DNA of 64,000 nucleotides, from assembly GCA_023374045.1 (NCBI GenBank), contig CM041780.1, forward strand, positions 91,725,627 to 91,789,626, in the 5' to 3' direction. Position numbers and translations under genes: made by a program. The stretch is from Limonium bicolor (taxonomy: Eukaryota; Streptophyta; Magnoliopsida; Caryophyllales; Plumbaginaceae). This document shows, piece after piece, positions 35,090-46,965 of this stretch; position 1 is the stretch's first letter, and the number at the start of each line of letters is the position of its first letter. Under the pieces are notes generated by a model. The model saw nothing but the letters and a program-made list of their open reading frames with translations. It had not been told where the DNA came from and did not search any database.

Positions 35090-37240
35090 TCTTATTTGTA
35101 AATATTAAGTTTAATGCCATCTTTTCAAAAATAGTGATGAAAACGATTATAGAAGATTGTGTGCATGTTTCTAATCATCGGTGGAAACGTTTATAAATTA
35201 TCGTGGATACGTAAAAATCATGGTTAATAAGTATGTAAAATTGACTCCAACAACTTAGTTTATTGTTTCTTATACACAATGATTCGATAAGAACGGCCAA
35301 AGAAAAATGTATATAATAATTAGTGTCATTTTTTTAAAAATAGCGATGGAAACGATTACAAAAGACTATGTAGACGATCCTAATCATCGGTGGAAACGTT
35401 AATAAATTATCGTGGATACGTAAAAACCTTGGTTAATAAGTACGTAAAATTGACTCCAACAACTTAGTTTACATAATGATTTGATAAGAACGGCCAAAGA
35501 AAAAGGTATATAATAATTAGTGTCATTCTTTTTCAAATAGCGATGGAAACGATTACAAAAGACTATGTAGACGTTCCTAATCATAAGTGGAAACGTTTAT
35601 AAATTATCGCGGATACGTAAAAATCATGGTTAATAAGTACGTAAAATTAACTCCAACAACTTAATTTATCATTTCTTATACACAATGATTCGATAAGAAC
35701 AACCAATGAAAAAGGTATATAATAGTAATTAGTGTCATTCTTTTTAAAATAGCGATGGAAACGATTACAAAAGACTATGTAGACGATCCTAATCATCGAT
35801 GAAAACGTTTCTAAATTATTGTGGATATGTAAAAATCATGGTTAATAAGTACGTGAAATTGACTCCAATAACTTAGTTTATCGTTTCTTATACACAATGC
35901 TTCGATAAGAACGGCCAAAGAAAAAGGTATATAATAATTAGTGTCATTTTTTTCAAATAGCGATGAAAACGATTACAAAAGACTATGTAGACGTTCCTAA
36001 TCATCGGTGGAAACGTTTATAAATTATCGCGGATATGTAAAAATCATGGTTCATAAGTACGTAAAATTAACTCCAACAACTTAGTTTATCGTTTCTTATA
36101 CACAATGATTCGATAAGAACAGCCACAAAAAAAGGTATATAATAATTAGTGTCATTCTTTTAAAATAGTGATGGAAACGATTACAAAAGACTATGTAGAC
36201 GTTCCTAATCATCGGTGGAAATGTTTATAAATTATCGCGGATACGTAAAAATCATGGTTAATAAGTACGTAAAATTGACTCCAACAACTCAGTTTATCGT
36301 TTCCAAACATTTATAACCTTTTGGTTTACCAATCAGTCGAGCTCTGTAAACTGATAAATGTTAAAAAAAATATTTTCATACACAATGATTCAATAAGAAC
36401 GGCCTAAGAAAAAGATTTATAATAATTAGTGTCATCCTTTTTAAAATTGTGATGAAAATAATTATAAAAGGCTATGTACATGTTCCTAATCATCAGTGAA
36501 AATGTTTATAAATTATCACGGCTATGTAAAAACCATGTTTAATAAGTACGTAAAATTGACTCAAACAACTCAGTTTATCATTTCTAAACGTTTATAACCT
36601 TCTAGTTTATCAATCTGCTAAGCTCTGTAAACTAATGCTAAATATTCTTATACACAATTATTTTTATACACAATTATTCAACACAATAGTAATGCCATCC
36701 TTTTTAAAACAGTGATGAAAACGATTATAAAAGGCTATATACATACTCATTGTCAAACCATGGTTAATTACAAATACGTAAAATTGACTCCAACAACTCA
36801 GTTTATTGTTTCTAAACGTTTATAGCCTTTTATTTAATAATCAGTCAAAACTCTGTAAACTGATAAATGCTAAGAAAATATTCTTATACACTATAATTTA
36901 ATAAGAACAACCAAAAGAAACGATATACTATAATAGTTTTACTTTCATTTTTTTCTATAATAATGATGAAAACGATTATAGAATGTTGTGTACAAGTTTA
37001 TAATCATCACTGGGAACATATAAAAGTTAACGTGGACCAGAGGCGAATGCAGGGGGGCTAGGGCCCCCTATCCCCTGAAATATTTTGAAAATTTATAAAA
37101 TACTCTTATAATTTTAAAAAATATAAAATAGTATAATATTTTAAATGTTAGTGTCAAAAAATTTGTTGCCATACTCTAAAAAAATACCTGGATCACGTGG
37201 ATACATAAAATATAAGGTTACTGAATCAAAGTTAATGATA
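35090..37240. repeat. Satellite-like tandem array, unit about 208 bp
   Basis: Nine units can be followed from the GATGRAAACGATTA block at about 35136, 35345, 35542, 35754, 35962, 36170, 36451, 36714 and 36965. The first six units are 197-212 bp long and close in sequence. The last three are 251-281 bp, more diverged, and carry an extra GTTTCTAAACGTTTATAACC and CTCTGTAAACTGATAAATG block. Each unit has two related halves (GATGGAAACGATTAC and GGTGGAAACGTTTAT), so the unit may itself be an old duplication. A small hAT element interrupts the last unit. No frame is kept across units. Confidence 0.88.
37038..37194. mobile_element. Small hAT-like element with eroded right end
   Basis: It begins CAGAGGCGAATGCAGGGGGG, a hAT-like terminus, and ends ATACCTGGATC, which looks like a hAT right end lacking its last ~8 bases. 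ACGTGGAC (37030-37037) and ACGTGGAT (37195-37202) are a 7-of-8 match for a target duplication. Removing the element restores the tandem-array unit (AACGTGGATACATAAAA). Confidence 0.6.
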
Positions 37241-38557
37241 TATATACAAAGAGAGAAAAGTTAAATTTTTAAAGGTTTATTTAAGGATTTGAAATCAAAA
37301 ATTTGAAAAACACACATAATATGGATTGATGTTTGCACCCACACGTACTTTTTCCACCACCACCGTCACACACGTACCTGCAATTTATTACTACCTGCAG
37401 TTTATTAGTAATAATCTTTTTTTAGTTGTTTTTGTCGTTTCGGTTCTGATCGTGGAACAAAAATAATATCTGGCATGTTCATAATCACTGGCACATGATC
37501 TCCTTTTTAATCCCAGTCATCCATTTTATTTTATATTTTTGGTTTCAAAATCAATGGCTCTTACTCCATCCGTCAAATTGACGGAGATTCCGTGTCCGTC
37601 ACCAAATCCCCACCGCTAAACTGTTGAGTTTATTCACTTGATTGCCTCGTTTTAAATGTTATCATTGCAAATTATAGAAAAGGAAGAAGTCCAATTATGT
37701 GAGAAAACTGGAAAGTCCATTGTCATTCATTACTTTACCAATTTACATTACTAATTTCATAACGTTCTTTAAAAAAAAACACACACACACTAATTTGATA
37801 AGGAAAAAAAAACAAAAGATGATGCCGCTCGGTATCTTTGGTGGATTTGTCTTTCTTTCATAGTGCATTAAAAAAACATATTTCTTAGTTAAGACGTATA
37901 CATCGGTTTCCCTCCTCACATATTCTCTATCATTTTCTTGCTTTTCTTCAAGTGTAAGACACTTCTAAGGAACATTCTTGTGGATGCCTTTAGGGGTGCC
38001 AACCTCATTTTTTTCATATACGAATCTTCTTCGACGGTCCGCTAGTCAAAGCATGGAAATAAACCGGTGAAAATAGGTGACAGGTTAATTTGATGATTTT
38101 TCAATTCATCGTCCAACTTACCATCTATTTGAAATCCGATAGACTAATTTCATAGAAGTACAACTACACCCCGAGAGTTTTTGTATGGTTCCACTCAAAC
38201 ACTTCAGAATTTCATAAATTATAGTTGGATACCAATTACTATTGCAATCTTACAATCAACCTTGATATTTTCCAAATGTTGTGTTTATGTACAAAAAGAA
38301 TTGCAATTGTTCATCACCCGATATACTTGGGAGATATTTTTTTGCATTTGACCTACTTGTTTTCAACATTGAGTAGCTTGATTTGAAGACACAATTTGCT
38401 CAAAGCTCATGACATAGTAATCACCCTTCCCACATAGTGTGTTAGAAAAACATGTTTGTCTATCATGTTTTTTATTATTTTGCTCACCTTTCCCATAAGC
38501 TTATTATTTTATTCACCCTTCCCACAAATCCTCATCCGTAGTGGATCTAGAAGAATC
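37203..38557. other. Intergenic, no gene seen
   Basis: AT-rich sequence after the array. It contains a CACACACACAC tract near 37780 and A-rich runs near 37760-37815. No coding frame or transposon ends were recognised. Confidence 0.45.
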
Positions 38558-38560
38558 TTA

Positions 38561-38928
38561 GAGCAACCACAATAGTAAATAGTTCCTTCACATTTACCTA
38601 TATGTCATTTCATTGAAATACAATATTTTATTTGTTTAGGAAGTTAAAGCACTACAATAGCGTAACTTCTCATCTTTCAACTTTTCCATTTTCTATTACT
38701 TTTGTATTATTTATTCTCTATCTCATGTCACTAAAAAAACATTTGAGTGGGAGAGATCTGCAGATGCTCTGCACACTTGCAGGCGCTTCACCAGTGAGAC
38801 GAACAAAGGGATGGGTTCTTAAATAAGAACCGAGGAGAGAGATTTGAGGCTGAATCCACTCTGCTGTGATATTTTTTTCATTTTCCTTACTGACATATGG
38901 GTGGATTCACCCCTTGCTGTAGATGCTC
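38561..38928. mobile_element. Tourist-like MITE (PIF/Harbinger)
   Basis: Ends GAGCAACCACAATAG and TTGCTGTAGATGCTC form imperfect inverted repeats (complement GAGCATCTACAGCAA). They are flanked by TTA on both sides (38558-38560, 38929-38931), the target preference of the PIF/Harbinger group. Length is 368 bp with no coding capacity. Confidence 0.75.
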
Positions 38929-39058
38929 TTATGGGTCCAATTTTTGTTGACATTAAATTATTTATCAAATTTGAAATACCCTTATTTAAATATGGGGTCC
39001 TAATATTTTTCAACATTAACATATAATTATATATTAAATTTTAAGGTAATATTCAAAA

Positions 39059-39604
39059 GGGAAAATTACATCCCCACCCATGACGTTTGGTGAAATTACA
39101 CACCCCACCCATGAGGTTTCAAAAATTACTTTGCCCACCCATGTGGTTTCCGCTATTTTACATCCAGCAACTTTTCTAATATTTGATCAGCTTAAAAGAT
39201 GGTTAAATGTTATCCAAAATTGATGAAACTTTACATAGACGATGCTAAGGTGTTATATTTTGATCTAGCGTGAAATCAAAAGTTTTTTAAGCTCATATGT
39301 GATCTGTGGGACCCAATGAAATATGTAACATGTGAACGTATTTTCATTGGGTCCCACGGGTCATATATGACCTTAAAAAACTTTGGATTTGGCATTGGAC
39401 AAAAATATAAGACCTTATCATCATCCATGTAAAGTTTTATCAATTTTGGACAACATTTAAGCTTCGTTTAAGTTGATCAAATATTAAAAAAGTTGTCAGA
39501 TGTAAAATAGAGAAAACCATATGGGTGGGCAAAGTAATTTTTGAAACCTCGTGGGTGGGATGTGTAATTTCACCAAACGTCATGGGTGGGGGATGTAATT
39601 TTCC
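39059..39604. mobile_element. Mutator-like foldback MITE A (546 bp)
   Basis: Almost the whole element is one inverted repeat. It starts GGGAAAATTACATCC, ends GGATGTAATTTTCC, and folds around CATTGGGTCCCA near the centre. A perfect 9 bp duplication, TATTCAAAA, flanks it (39050-39058, 39605-39613), which fits the Mutator superfamily. The outer arms contain three CCACCCATGRNGTTT-type repeats. The inner arms (AATTGATGAAACTTTACAT and GTGTTATATTTTG) match those of the element at 59426-59837. Confidence 0.92.
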
Positions 39605-39613
39605 TATTCAAAA

Positions 39614-40692
39614 TTTGTATAAGTAAGTAGTATTTATAAATTAGACTTGTTTTTTTAAATAGTAAAACATATTACTTGTTGGGTTAGGCTTTAAAATGGG
39701 ATCAAAGAAATAGTTTTATTTCATAACATTAAAAACCTAAAAATAATATTGACAATAACTGAATTTACAACCTTACGTGTAGGAACATGTCTCTAACACT
39801 AAATCATCTTCAACTTTTAATATTTTTAAATTTTACTTTATTAACGTTGTACTTTATAAATTTTATTTATTTTATTACCAAAAACCTATAAGGTCAAGAC
39901 CTCACCCGACCCTACCTCAGTCCGCCCTAGCTAGAGTGTTAGAAAAACATGTTTCTTAACTAAGACACACACTTATTCTCCCTCCTCCACATATTCTTTT
40001 TTTCTTTTTTTTCTTTGTCTCAGTAAGTCACCTTTAAAAAACATTGTTGGGATGCTCATAGGGGTGTCAATCATCTCTTTTCTTTTATACAAATCTTCAT
40101 GAACAGTAGTCAAAGCTCGAGGAAACTGGATTTGAAGATATCATTTACTGAAAGCTCACAGCATAGTAATCAAAGTATAAAGAGATAACCAAAACATTTA
40201 TTATACGACCGGTTGCACAATACATCATTGAACAATCTTCACACTGTATTTGAACAACCTTTATAATAGTACAAATTACTTCCATATGAACAATCAATTT
40301 CTTGAATTGTGTCTTCTGTTTATGAATGCCCAATTGGCTATACCCTAATAAAGTTATAGATGGCTTGTATATTTTTGTTACATAAAAATTGTATTGTGTT
40401 GATGTACATGTATATACACACATTGAATCTGGATGTAACTAACTAATGATTTGTTAAACTGTACTATAAACTTATAGTATACGAATGTTATTACCATTAC
40501 ATTTACGAGGATTATTGTGAATAATCACAATCGAAATGGATGAGAAACCCAATTCATGTTGGAGTCATCAAATTATTTTATGCAGTCACAGTCAACCAAC
40601 ACTAGGCTACAAGTCCTCCACCCGACTAGCCGCCAGAGAACATATAGCCGCTAAGCGGCCCAATGGTGTATATATATACTTTTTTATGGATG
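39614..40692. other. Intergenic, no gene seen
   Basis: AT-rich sequence. A short minus-strand frame at 40145-40423 (92 codons) resembles nothing I know. A phrase shared with 37860-38060 (ACATGTTTCTTAACTAAGACA, CCTCCACATATTC, GGGGTGTCAATC) shows that about 150 bp near 39940-40130 is a diverged duplicate of that segment. Confidence 0.45.
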
Positions 40693-40700
40693 ATATTACC

Positions 40701-41606
40701 TAGGGATGGCAATGGGTCGGGTGGACCATCACCCTCATCCGTCACCCAACTTCACCCGCTCCACCTATACCTGACCCGTCACCCGTTATGTATCACCCAT
40801 CACCCGTTTCACTCGTCACGCGCGGGTGAAGCGGGTGAACCCGTTTACCCGTTTGTCTTTCTTTTTCCTTGTTCGCCAACTAGGTTTGCAAATTACTGTG
40901 AGTGGAGAGAAAATAGAGGCACATAGCATGTATATTCTATGTTCGCCAGTTAGGGTTGCGAAATTTACTTCAGGGAAAAAAATGAAATACTGCACAGAGC
41001 ATGTATGTTCCATGTTCGCCAATTATGGTTGCAAAATTACTATGAGTTAAGAGAGAAAATAGAGACACTGAGCATGTAAGTTCAATGTTTGCCGGTTAGA
41101 AGTGTAAAATTACCTTCAGTGAAGAGAATGAAAAACTTCACAGAGCATGTAAGTTATTTTTGGTTTTCAGTTAGGGTTTCAAAATTACCGAGAGTGAAGA
41201 AAGAAAATAAAGGCACAGAGCATCTATGTTCCATGTTTGCTAATTAGGGTTGTAATTACATTCTATGAAGAGAATTTAAAACTGCACAAAGCAAGTATGT
41301 TAGGGTTGTAAAATTACCGAGAGTGGTGAGAATAAAGAATGACACAGTCGCCTAGAGCATGAATGTTCCTTGTGCACTAGTTAGGGTTACAAAAATCATG
41401 AGTGAAGGAGAATGAATAATAAGTAACAATTTAACATATAAATAATCTATGCAGGTGAGCGGGTCGGGTGATGGGTGAAAAATGTTCACCCGTCACCTGA
41501 CCTGTACTCGTTCCACCCGTCACCCGTTTTATGCGAGTTTTTCACCATGTTTAGCGGGTCGGGTGACTGGGTGAAATGGGTACCCACGGACCCATTGTCA
41601 TCCCTA
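40701..41606. mobile_element. Non-autonomous hAT element with internal tandem repeats (906 bp)
   Basis: The ends are TAGGGATGGCAATGGGTC and GACCCATTGTCATCCCTA. A perfect 8 bp duplication, ATATTACC, flanks the element (40693-40700, 41607-41614). Long GGGTGA/TCACCC-rich subterminal regions pair with each other. No transposase frame is present. Confidence 0.94.
40870..41400 (+). repeat. Alternating ~72 bp tandem repeats inside the hAT element
   Basis: Seven or so units begin GTTCGCCARTTAGGGTTG and end CACAGAGCATGTATGTTCCAT. Two types alternate: one has CTGAGAGTGAAGAGAAAATA in the middle, the other CCTTCAGTGAAGAGAATGAA. The higher-order repeat is therefore about 145 bp. Confidence 0.8.
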
Positions 41607-41667
41607 ATATTACCCATGACTATGATGATGGTAAGATGATGATGAAGTAATTTGGTGAGCTATCCTT

Positions 41668-41836
41668 CAGGGCGGAGACAGGCCAGTGCAGGAGGGAGCT
41701 ACACACCCCCAACTTTGTTAAATTGCACAAAATTATAGTGTAAAATTTTTTTTTTAGATAATTTTAATTAAAGACCCCCTTAACTTTTAATAATTTTGTA
41801 CATGCCCCTCAACTTTGATTTTTCGTTCCGCCCCTG
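41668..41836. mobile_element. Small non-autonomous hAT element (169 bp)
   Basis: It starts CAGGGCGGAGACAGG and ends TTCCGCCCCTG, imperfect hAT-type inverted repeats. A perfect 8 bp duplication, CTATCCTT, flanks it (41660-41667, 41837-41844). The interior is AT-rich and non-coding. The ends resemble those of the element at 33496-34403, so both may use the same transposase. Confidence 0.92.
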
Positions 41837-41844
41837 CTATCCTT

Positions 41845-42874
41845 CATGTATACGAGAATGAAATTTCATCTGTATTGCTCAGCGGCTATCCCTATTCAAG
41901 TCTTCTGTATAAAAAATGAAGACATTAAATAAAAAATTGACTGCAAATAACAACACTCCTTAAAAAATGGCTATGTTTTACGACTATTGTATGCATGGGA
42001 AATTGAATTTAATACTAGTCTGGTCGGAGTTCCATACGTTTCTTCATCCATCCATAGGAAGTAACCATGTCATGTATTCACTCGCAATAAAATATTTAAC
42101 TAATAAATGCCCTTTTAAAGTTCCAATCAGCATCAACTTCCAACTCAAAAAGTAGAGGTTTGACTTATTATGTTTGAAAGTCAATTTCTATAAGAGTATA
42201 TTTTTCCTTTGTACATTTTAACAGCACTTACTTTATTTTTTAAGTGTACAATATCCATGTAAGGCTATACTTCCTAATAAAAATATATATACTTTAACTG
42301 CTTAAATTGCCTACATGTAAATTTGTCAAGGCAAGCTGTTCATTTTACGACTAGCTTCAGCATTGAGTTGAATCCAGTATCATGATCCATGCATCATCAC
42401 AAACGGGTACGACTGAGTGAGTGGTAAATAAAAACACAACCCTCATTCAAAGATACACCAACGATAGATTTCAAACTGCCAAGTCTGCCAAGGTCCATCT
42501 GCCTATGCAATCAAGCAGAGCTAAGCTACAAAAAGGGAAGAAGATACCATAGCCCCGTAACTTTATCATACACACCAGCTTTTTCGAGGTTACAAGAATG
42601 GTCATTTAACCATTTTAAGCGCATGAAAAACCAAAACCAATCACTTGTGTGAAGAATTCAATGAGATAGAAATAAGCATAACCAGATCCAGGTCAAAGTC
42701 AAAGGCCCAGAAGGGGACGAAAAAAAAAGGGCAGCAACAACATAAGAATCCATCGCAATCATCTCCAAACTTAGTAAGTAAATATTAACATTACTTTGGT
42801 AACAGTTACCAAACGAACATGAAAAGGCAAATCTCCATAGAATGTATTTATATAGTAGCAGGTTTTGCAGCAGC
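41845..42874 (-). other. Intergenic and probable 3' untranslated region of the ADF gene
   Basis: No coding frame of interest. The last few hundred bases before 42875 probably hold the ADF 3' untranslated region, read on the minus strand. No transposon ends seen. Confidence 0.4.
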
Positions 42875-44523
42875 TCATTTCGCGTTAACTCGGCTATTGA
42901 AAACATCAAGACCCATCTCGGTTGGGTCAGTTGCCTGGAGCTCTACCTGAATCCCATCAAGCTCCCTCTTGAACCTGTCTTTGGAACTTGCGTAGATCAT
43001 CTTGCTCCTCACCCTTGATGTATCAGGTGACCTTCACAATAAGGAGTTTGGAGGAAAAATCAACCAACATACCTAGAGACAGATATCTTGATAAAAAGAT
43101 TAAAAGAACTGGGTGCAGAAATACTATACCACGCAATGAAAAAGATCCTGCTCTTGGGTACATTCTCCTCGGTCATGAAATCGAAATCAAAAACAGCATA
43201 GCGACACTCGTTCTCAGGAAGGCACGCTTTGAAGTCATCATAGGTTTGTTCAGGCTCTCCAACCTTCTCAACCATTACTTGTTTCAGTTTCTCCTCGATC
43301 TTGAACACTATGAAGCGGTGAGTGCGCTTTGCTTTCAACTCCATGAATTTCAGCTTGCAATCGTCGTGCACAGCCATACCAGATGCTGAATTGGCCTGGT
43401 AAATACAAACTCAGTTGAGGGTGATTGAGAAGAACAAGATAGTTCAGAAATAATACTAGAAGGAGCAGGTACAGAGGCAGATGAACACTGAAGCAGAAGT
43501 GACAGATCACAGGAACAGAAAAGGTAGGCTTGTTATCTCAAAGTTTCAACAAATCCAGATTTATGTTTCAAAATAACTTAAAGTATACACATTGCTGTTT
43601 TATATCTAGAAGATAGCCGTAAGTACAATCATTATCAAACTAAAATGCCTTTGAATGTTCCTACAACTTCTATACCCAGCATGATTAATAGGGGAGAAAT
43701 TCAGCATGCATCACAGCCAACGTGTAATAAAGATTAACAAATTCTCAAGAACTAATCAAAACAATACACTCCATATTATGAATATGCTTTACCCTTAAGA
43801 GGTATCCCGATCAGATATTGGAAATGGAACAGGCACTGTGGCGGTAACTAGCAGATAATTTCAATTGAAAACCAAGATCCTGAAGCCTAATACATAAGCA
43901 AATAATCAACCATACTACAACCAGCCATAAAAGTCTGCCAACAACAGAAGCGTCGGAAAAAAAAAACCACGCGGTTTTGATTCGCATAAGCATACACTAG
44001 CCAACAAAATTGGGAAATTCAGGTGAGGTGGAGCAGCTAAGAGTGTCAAATAGATTGGGAAATAAAAAAACATTTAGATCTTAAGCAGCAGCAGAAGTAA
44101 CCATGGCAGGTGGGTTAATAACCCACCCGAAGATTTAAAAGCGAAAGAGCTCAACTGAAACCATCTCGAGTAGCAAAGTTCAGGAATCAAGGTCAGCATA
44201 GCCCGATCAACGAGCTGCAAGGCTGAACACTCACACCAGATTTCAAACTCAGCAGTCTGCGTAAAGAATAAGTGGAAAACAGTAAAACCTAAATCGGATC
44301 TGTGAGCTTAGCAGCAGTGGCATCTCTGAAGTAGCCAGTTCTTCGCCAAATCCGCAAAATCTTAACTAGTTTAACCTTAGAAAACCACAAAATTCAAGGA
44401 TCCAACAACCAGAAGTTGAATCTATAAAAAAGAATTTAACTCTCCACAAACAAGCACACGTACACGCAACAAAAATAAACAATCAAACAAACAGAAGAGA
44501 TGTGAAGAGAGAGCAAATACCAT
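42875..44523 (-). CDS. ADF: Actin-depolymerizing factor (ADF/cofilin)
   Basis: Three exons on the minus strand give a 141-residue protein: the ATG alone at 44521-44523, then 43130-43395, then 42875-43031. Junctions fit GT-AG (ATG|GTATTTG; CCAG|GCCAAT; GCGTG|GTATAG; GAAG|GTCACC). ADF binds G- and F-actin and severs and depolymerises filaments in the cytoplasm. Visible features are the N-terminal [18 protein letters not shown] with the conserved phosphorylatable Ser6, the nuclear-localisation-like [20 protein letters not shown] and the actin-binding helix region [18 protein letters not shown], ending with [15 protein letters not shown] first exon consisting only of the start codon followed by a long intron is known for plant ADF genes. 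Length agrees with the family (about 137-145). Confidence 0.95.
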
Positions 44524-45527
44524 GGTTGTTAGCAGGTCGATATGAAGATCTAACCCGAAGTAGCGTAACGATAAGCAGAATAGATGGGGATGGAGGTACA
44601 AGCTGAGAGGGGGAGATAGAGGGGGTATGTATGGAGTGAACAGGAAGAATCTTTTCCCTTTTTTCCTTCCTCCTTTAGTGGTGTAAAACGGAAAATAAAA
44701 TATCTCTGTTTTATTCTGTAAAGGAGGCCGAGCGTTCGGTGGTGGGCAACCCCCAAGCTTGATAAAAAAATAGTACTATAACATAGGACTGTGGACACTT
44801 CCGTGACAACTTTGTAGAGAGAGAAAGTATGACCGAAGACGAAGAGGAGAGAGAGATAGAAAAAGGTCAAACCAATGCGATACTTACACGTGGAGGCAGT
44901 GAGAAAGTCGGATGCGGTATTAGCGTAGTCTTACTTCTAGCATAATTGAACTTTCATCACACTAAAAATCTCGAAAGATATCCCGTCTCTACAGTATAAT
45001 TAAACATGGGCCCAGTTGGAACGCCATGTGGATAAATGATTATGCCATTCTTGGCACAACTAATGGTCCATTACCATTGGGTCACGTCTCCATGTAAGGG
45101 TATGTTTGGTAATCGGATGAAACCCAGCAATATCTGCTGTTACATAAAGCTTATCATGGTTAATCAGTGTTAGATTGACTGCTTCTCTTTTAATTATGTT
45201 GGTTAACATTCTACCTAATCATAAATTGACACATATACAAGTGAAAGAGTTTAATTTCTAAACGCGTTGAGCGAACAGGCCATAAAACTCCTTTCGCACA
45301 CTGGTTAGATGGATTAGTAGAATGTGTCTCACGCGCTACCTTTTCTCTAATGTTGATTATTTTCTACTTTGTTGTCGCTACCCACATGCATACTATCCAA
45401 ACCAAATCTTAGGGCGAATACCTTGATAAGAGTTTCAAACACTTGCAACTGACTTCTCCCGGTGACGATCTTTGAAGCTCTCTCGCCTGGACCTTCGCTC
45501 TCCTCGTATTTTTCTTCTTTGCTCTTC
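44524..45527 (-). promoter_or_regulatory. Upstream region of the ADF gene
   Basis: The 5' untranslated leader presumably starts within the first ~150 bases, where CT-rich sequence on the minus strand occurs (44580-44660). I could not fix a TATA box. No other gene is visible. Confidence 0.35.
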
Positions 45528-46680
45528 TGTTGAGACCCCTTGTTGGGGTATGAAAAGGTATAATTTGTCCCTCACATCTCACAAACGAATAGATTACCGA
45601 AGATTATAGTGGTTCAGCCAATAATTCGGCCTACATCCACTTCTAGACAATTTCTTTATTCTTTTCCTTAGGGTTACAATACAAGAGAGCTTTTCTAGAG
45701 TTTTCTCTCTCTTCTAATGTTGTGCCCCCCTTACAAATGAGCCCCTCTACCTCTATTTATAGACTTTCTAGGATGAAGCCTACTTTTAATCCTTGTACAT
45801 GTGGCATTATTCTATTGGAGAAACCCATTATCTTTGATACTTTCCTTTATAAAACCTTCTAGACCAGAGACACAGGATGCGGAGTATGGCGCCCGGTCGC
45901 AGAGTATAAGGCACGGGATGCGGCGCCCGGTCACAATGCCCGATTCTTGAAGGGGCCTGGGGTCTGGGCTGAGACCCTAGATCTGGACCGTCTTGGCTCT
46001 TCTGTCTCGTCATATTTTTCCCTCTTCATCAGTCCCACAAGTTCTACTTTTTGGAACTTTAAAAAGTGGAACTTACAAAAAAGAAAATAAAAAATTGCAT
46101 GCCTTCTACCTTTCCCTTCTCTTATCTCCTAGTCCCACAAGTTCTTTTTCTTTAGCTTTTACAAAGGAAAATGAACTTACAAAAAGTTGGTACAATTTGG
46201 TACAATCAAAAGTCCCACAAGTGCCGTTTTGCTGAATCTGACAAATTGGAAATTCTGGGACATGAATCTTCGAGATAATATATCTTGATGGATAAATCCC
46301 ACAATATCTTGATGGATAAATCCCCTGATGCTCTGATATACAATATGTAAGAATGCCAAAAGTCCATAAATCCATAATAAGATCTTCATAAAGAAGACCA
46401 ATGGTTCTTTTAATAAGAACTATTCCCCTTTTGAAGGGTAAGATAATATAATGATCCAATTCTTGCTCATACTAGCCAAAGGATGATAATTCCCTTAAAG
46501 GGAGAATAAAGATAACATATTTTCCCATCTTTGCTTATGTTAGCCAAAGAATGGTACTTCCTTTTAATATATATTTCCCATCTTTGCTTGTGGTAGCCAA
46601 AGAATGGTACTTATGATCATACCCTTCTAAGGTGTTTCTTTTAGAAGGTATTGGATCGAGGTACAGTGTGGCGTCCCACA
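45528..46680 (-). repeat. Probable solo or degraded copia-type LTR
   Basis: On the minus strand a TATAAATAGAGG box (about 45755-45766) is followed by a CTCTCTTGTATTGTAACCC leader, AATAAAG and a tail ending ACCCCAACAAGGGGTCTCAACA. That is the layout of the 3' part of a Ty1/copia LTR. No primer-binding site follows at 45527, so it is not a complete 5' LTR. The far boundary was set at TGTGGGACGCCACAC (minus, near 46680) but no target duplication confirms it. Confidence 0.42.
46440..46625. repeat. Degenerate tandem repeats, about 60-70 bp
   Basis: Three units share CCCATCTTTGCTTRTGKTAGCCAAAGAATGGTACTT-type sequence, with progressively lower identity toward the left. Shorter duplicates nearby (ATATCTTGATGGATAAATCCC twice at about 46280-46325) suggest repeated slippage in this region. 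Confidence 0.65.
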
Positions 46681-46734
46681 CCTAATAATTCACCCATTAT
46701 AGGCGACCAGAGCTCCTGATGGATCCAGAGATGG

Positions 46735-46965
46735 GGTTTTTTGGTGGCTCCATGGCCGGGTTTCATTTCAACCCAAGGTGGCTCTATGGCCGGGTTTCAT
46801 TTCAACCCAAGGTGGCTCTATGGCCGGGTTTCATTTCAACCCAAGGTGTTACTTTTTTCCAGAGGGCCTATGAAAGCGCCATGGACCAAAGGGCCTGTGA
46901 AAGCGCCATGGATTTTCGTCTCTGATGAGACGACCAGAGGGCCTGTGAAAGCGCCATGGATTTTG
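46735..46965. repeat. Two adjacent short tandem arrays
   Basis: About 46740-46845 holds three copies of a 36 bp unit (GGTGGCTCTATGGCCGGGTT, then TCATTTCAACCCAA). About 46858-46960 holds three copies of a GGGCCTGTGAAAGCGCCATGG unit with variable spacers. Because 36 is divisible by three, open frames run through the array on both strands. They look like repeat artefacts rather than genes. Confidence 0.85.

Noticed and set aside
35090..37240. Regular repeats considered as a CRISPR-like array
   Set aside because: Units are long, contiguous and without unique spacers, and the context is a plant nuclear genome.
45523..46690. Target duplication for the copia-like LTR
   Set aside because: TCTTC on one side has no partner at any of the plausible right boundaries tried.
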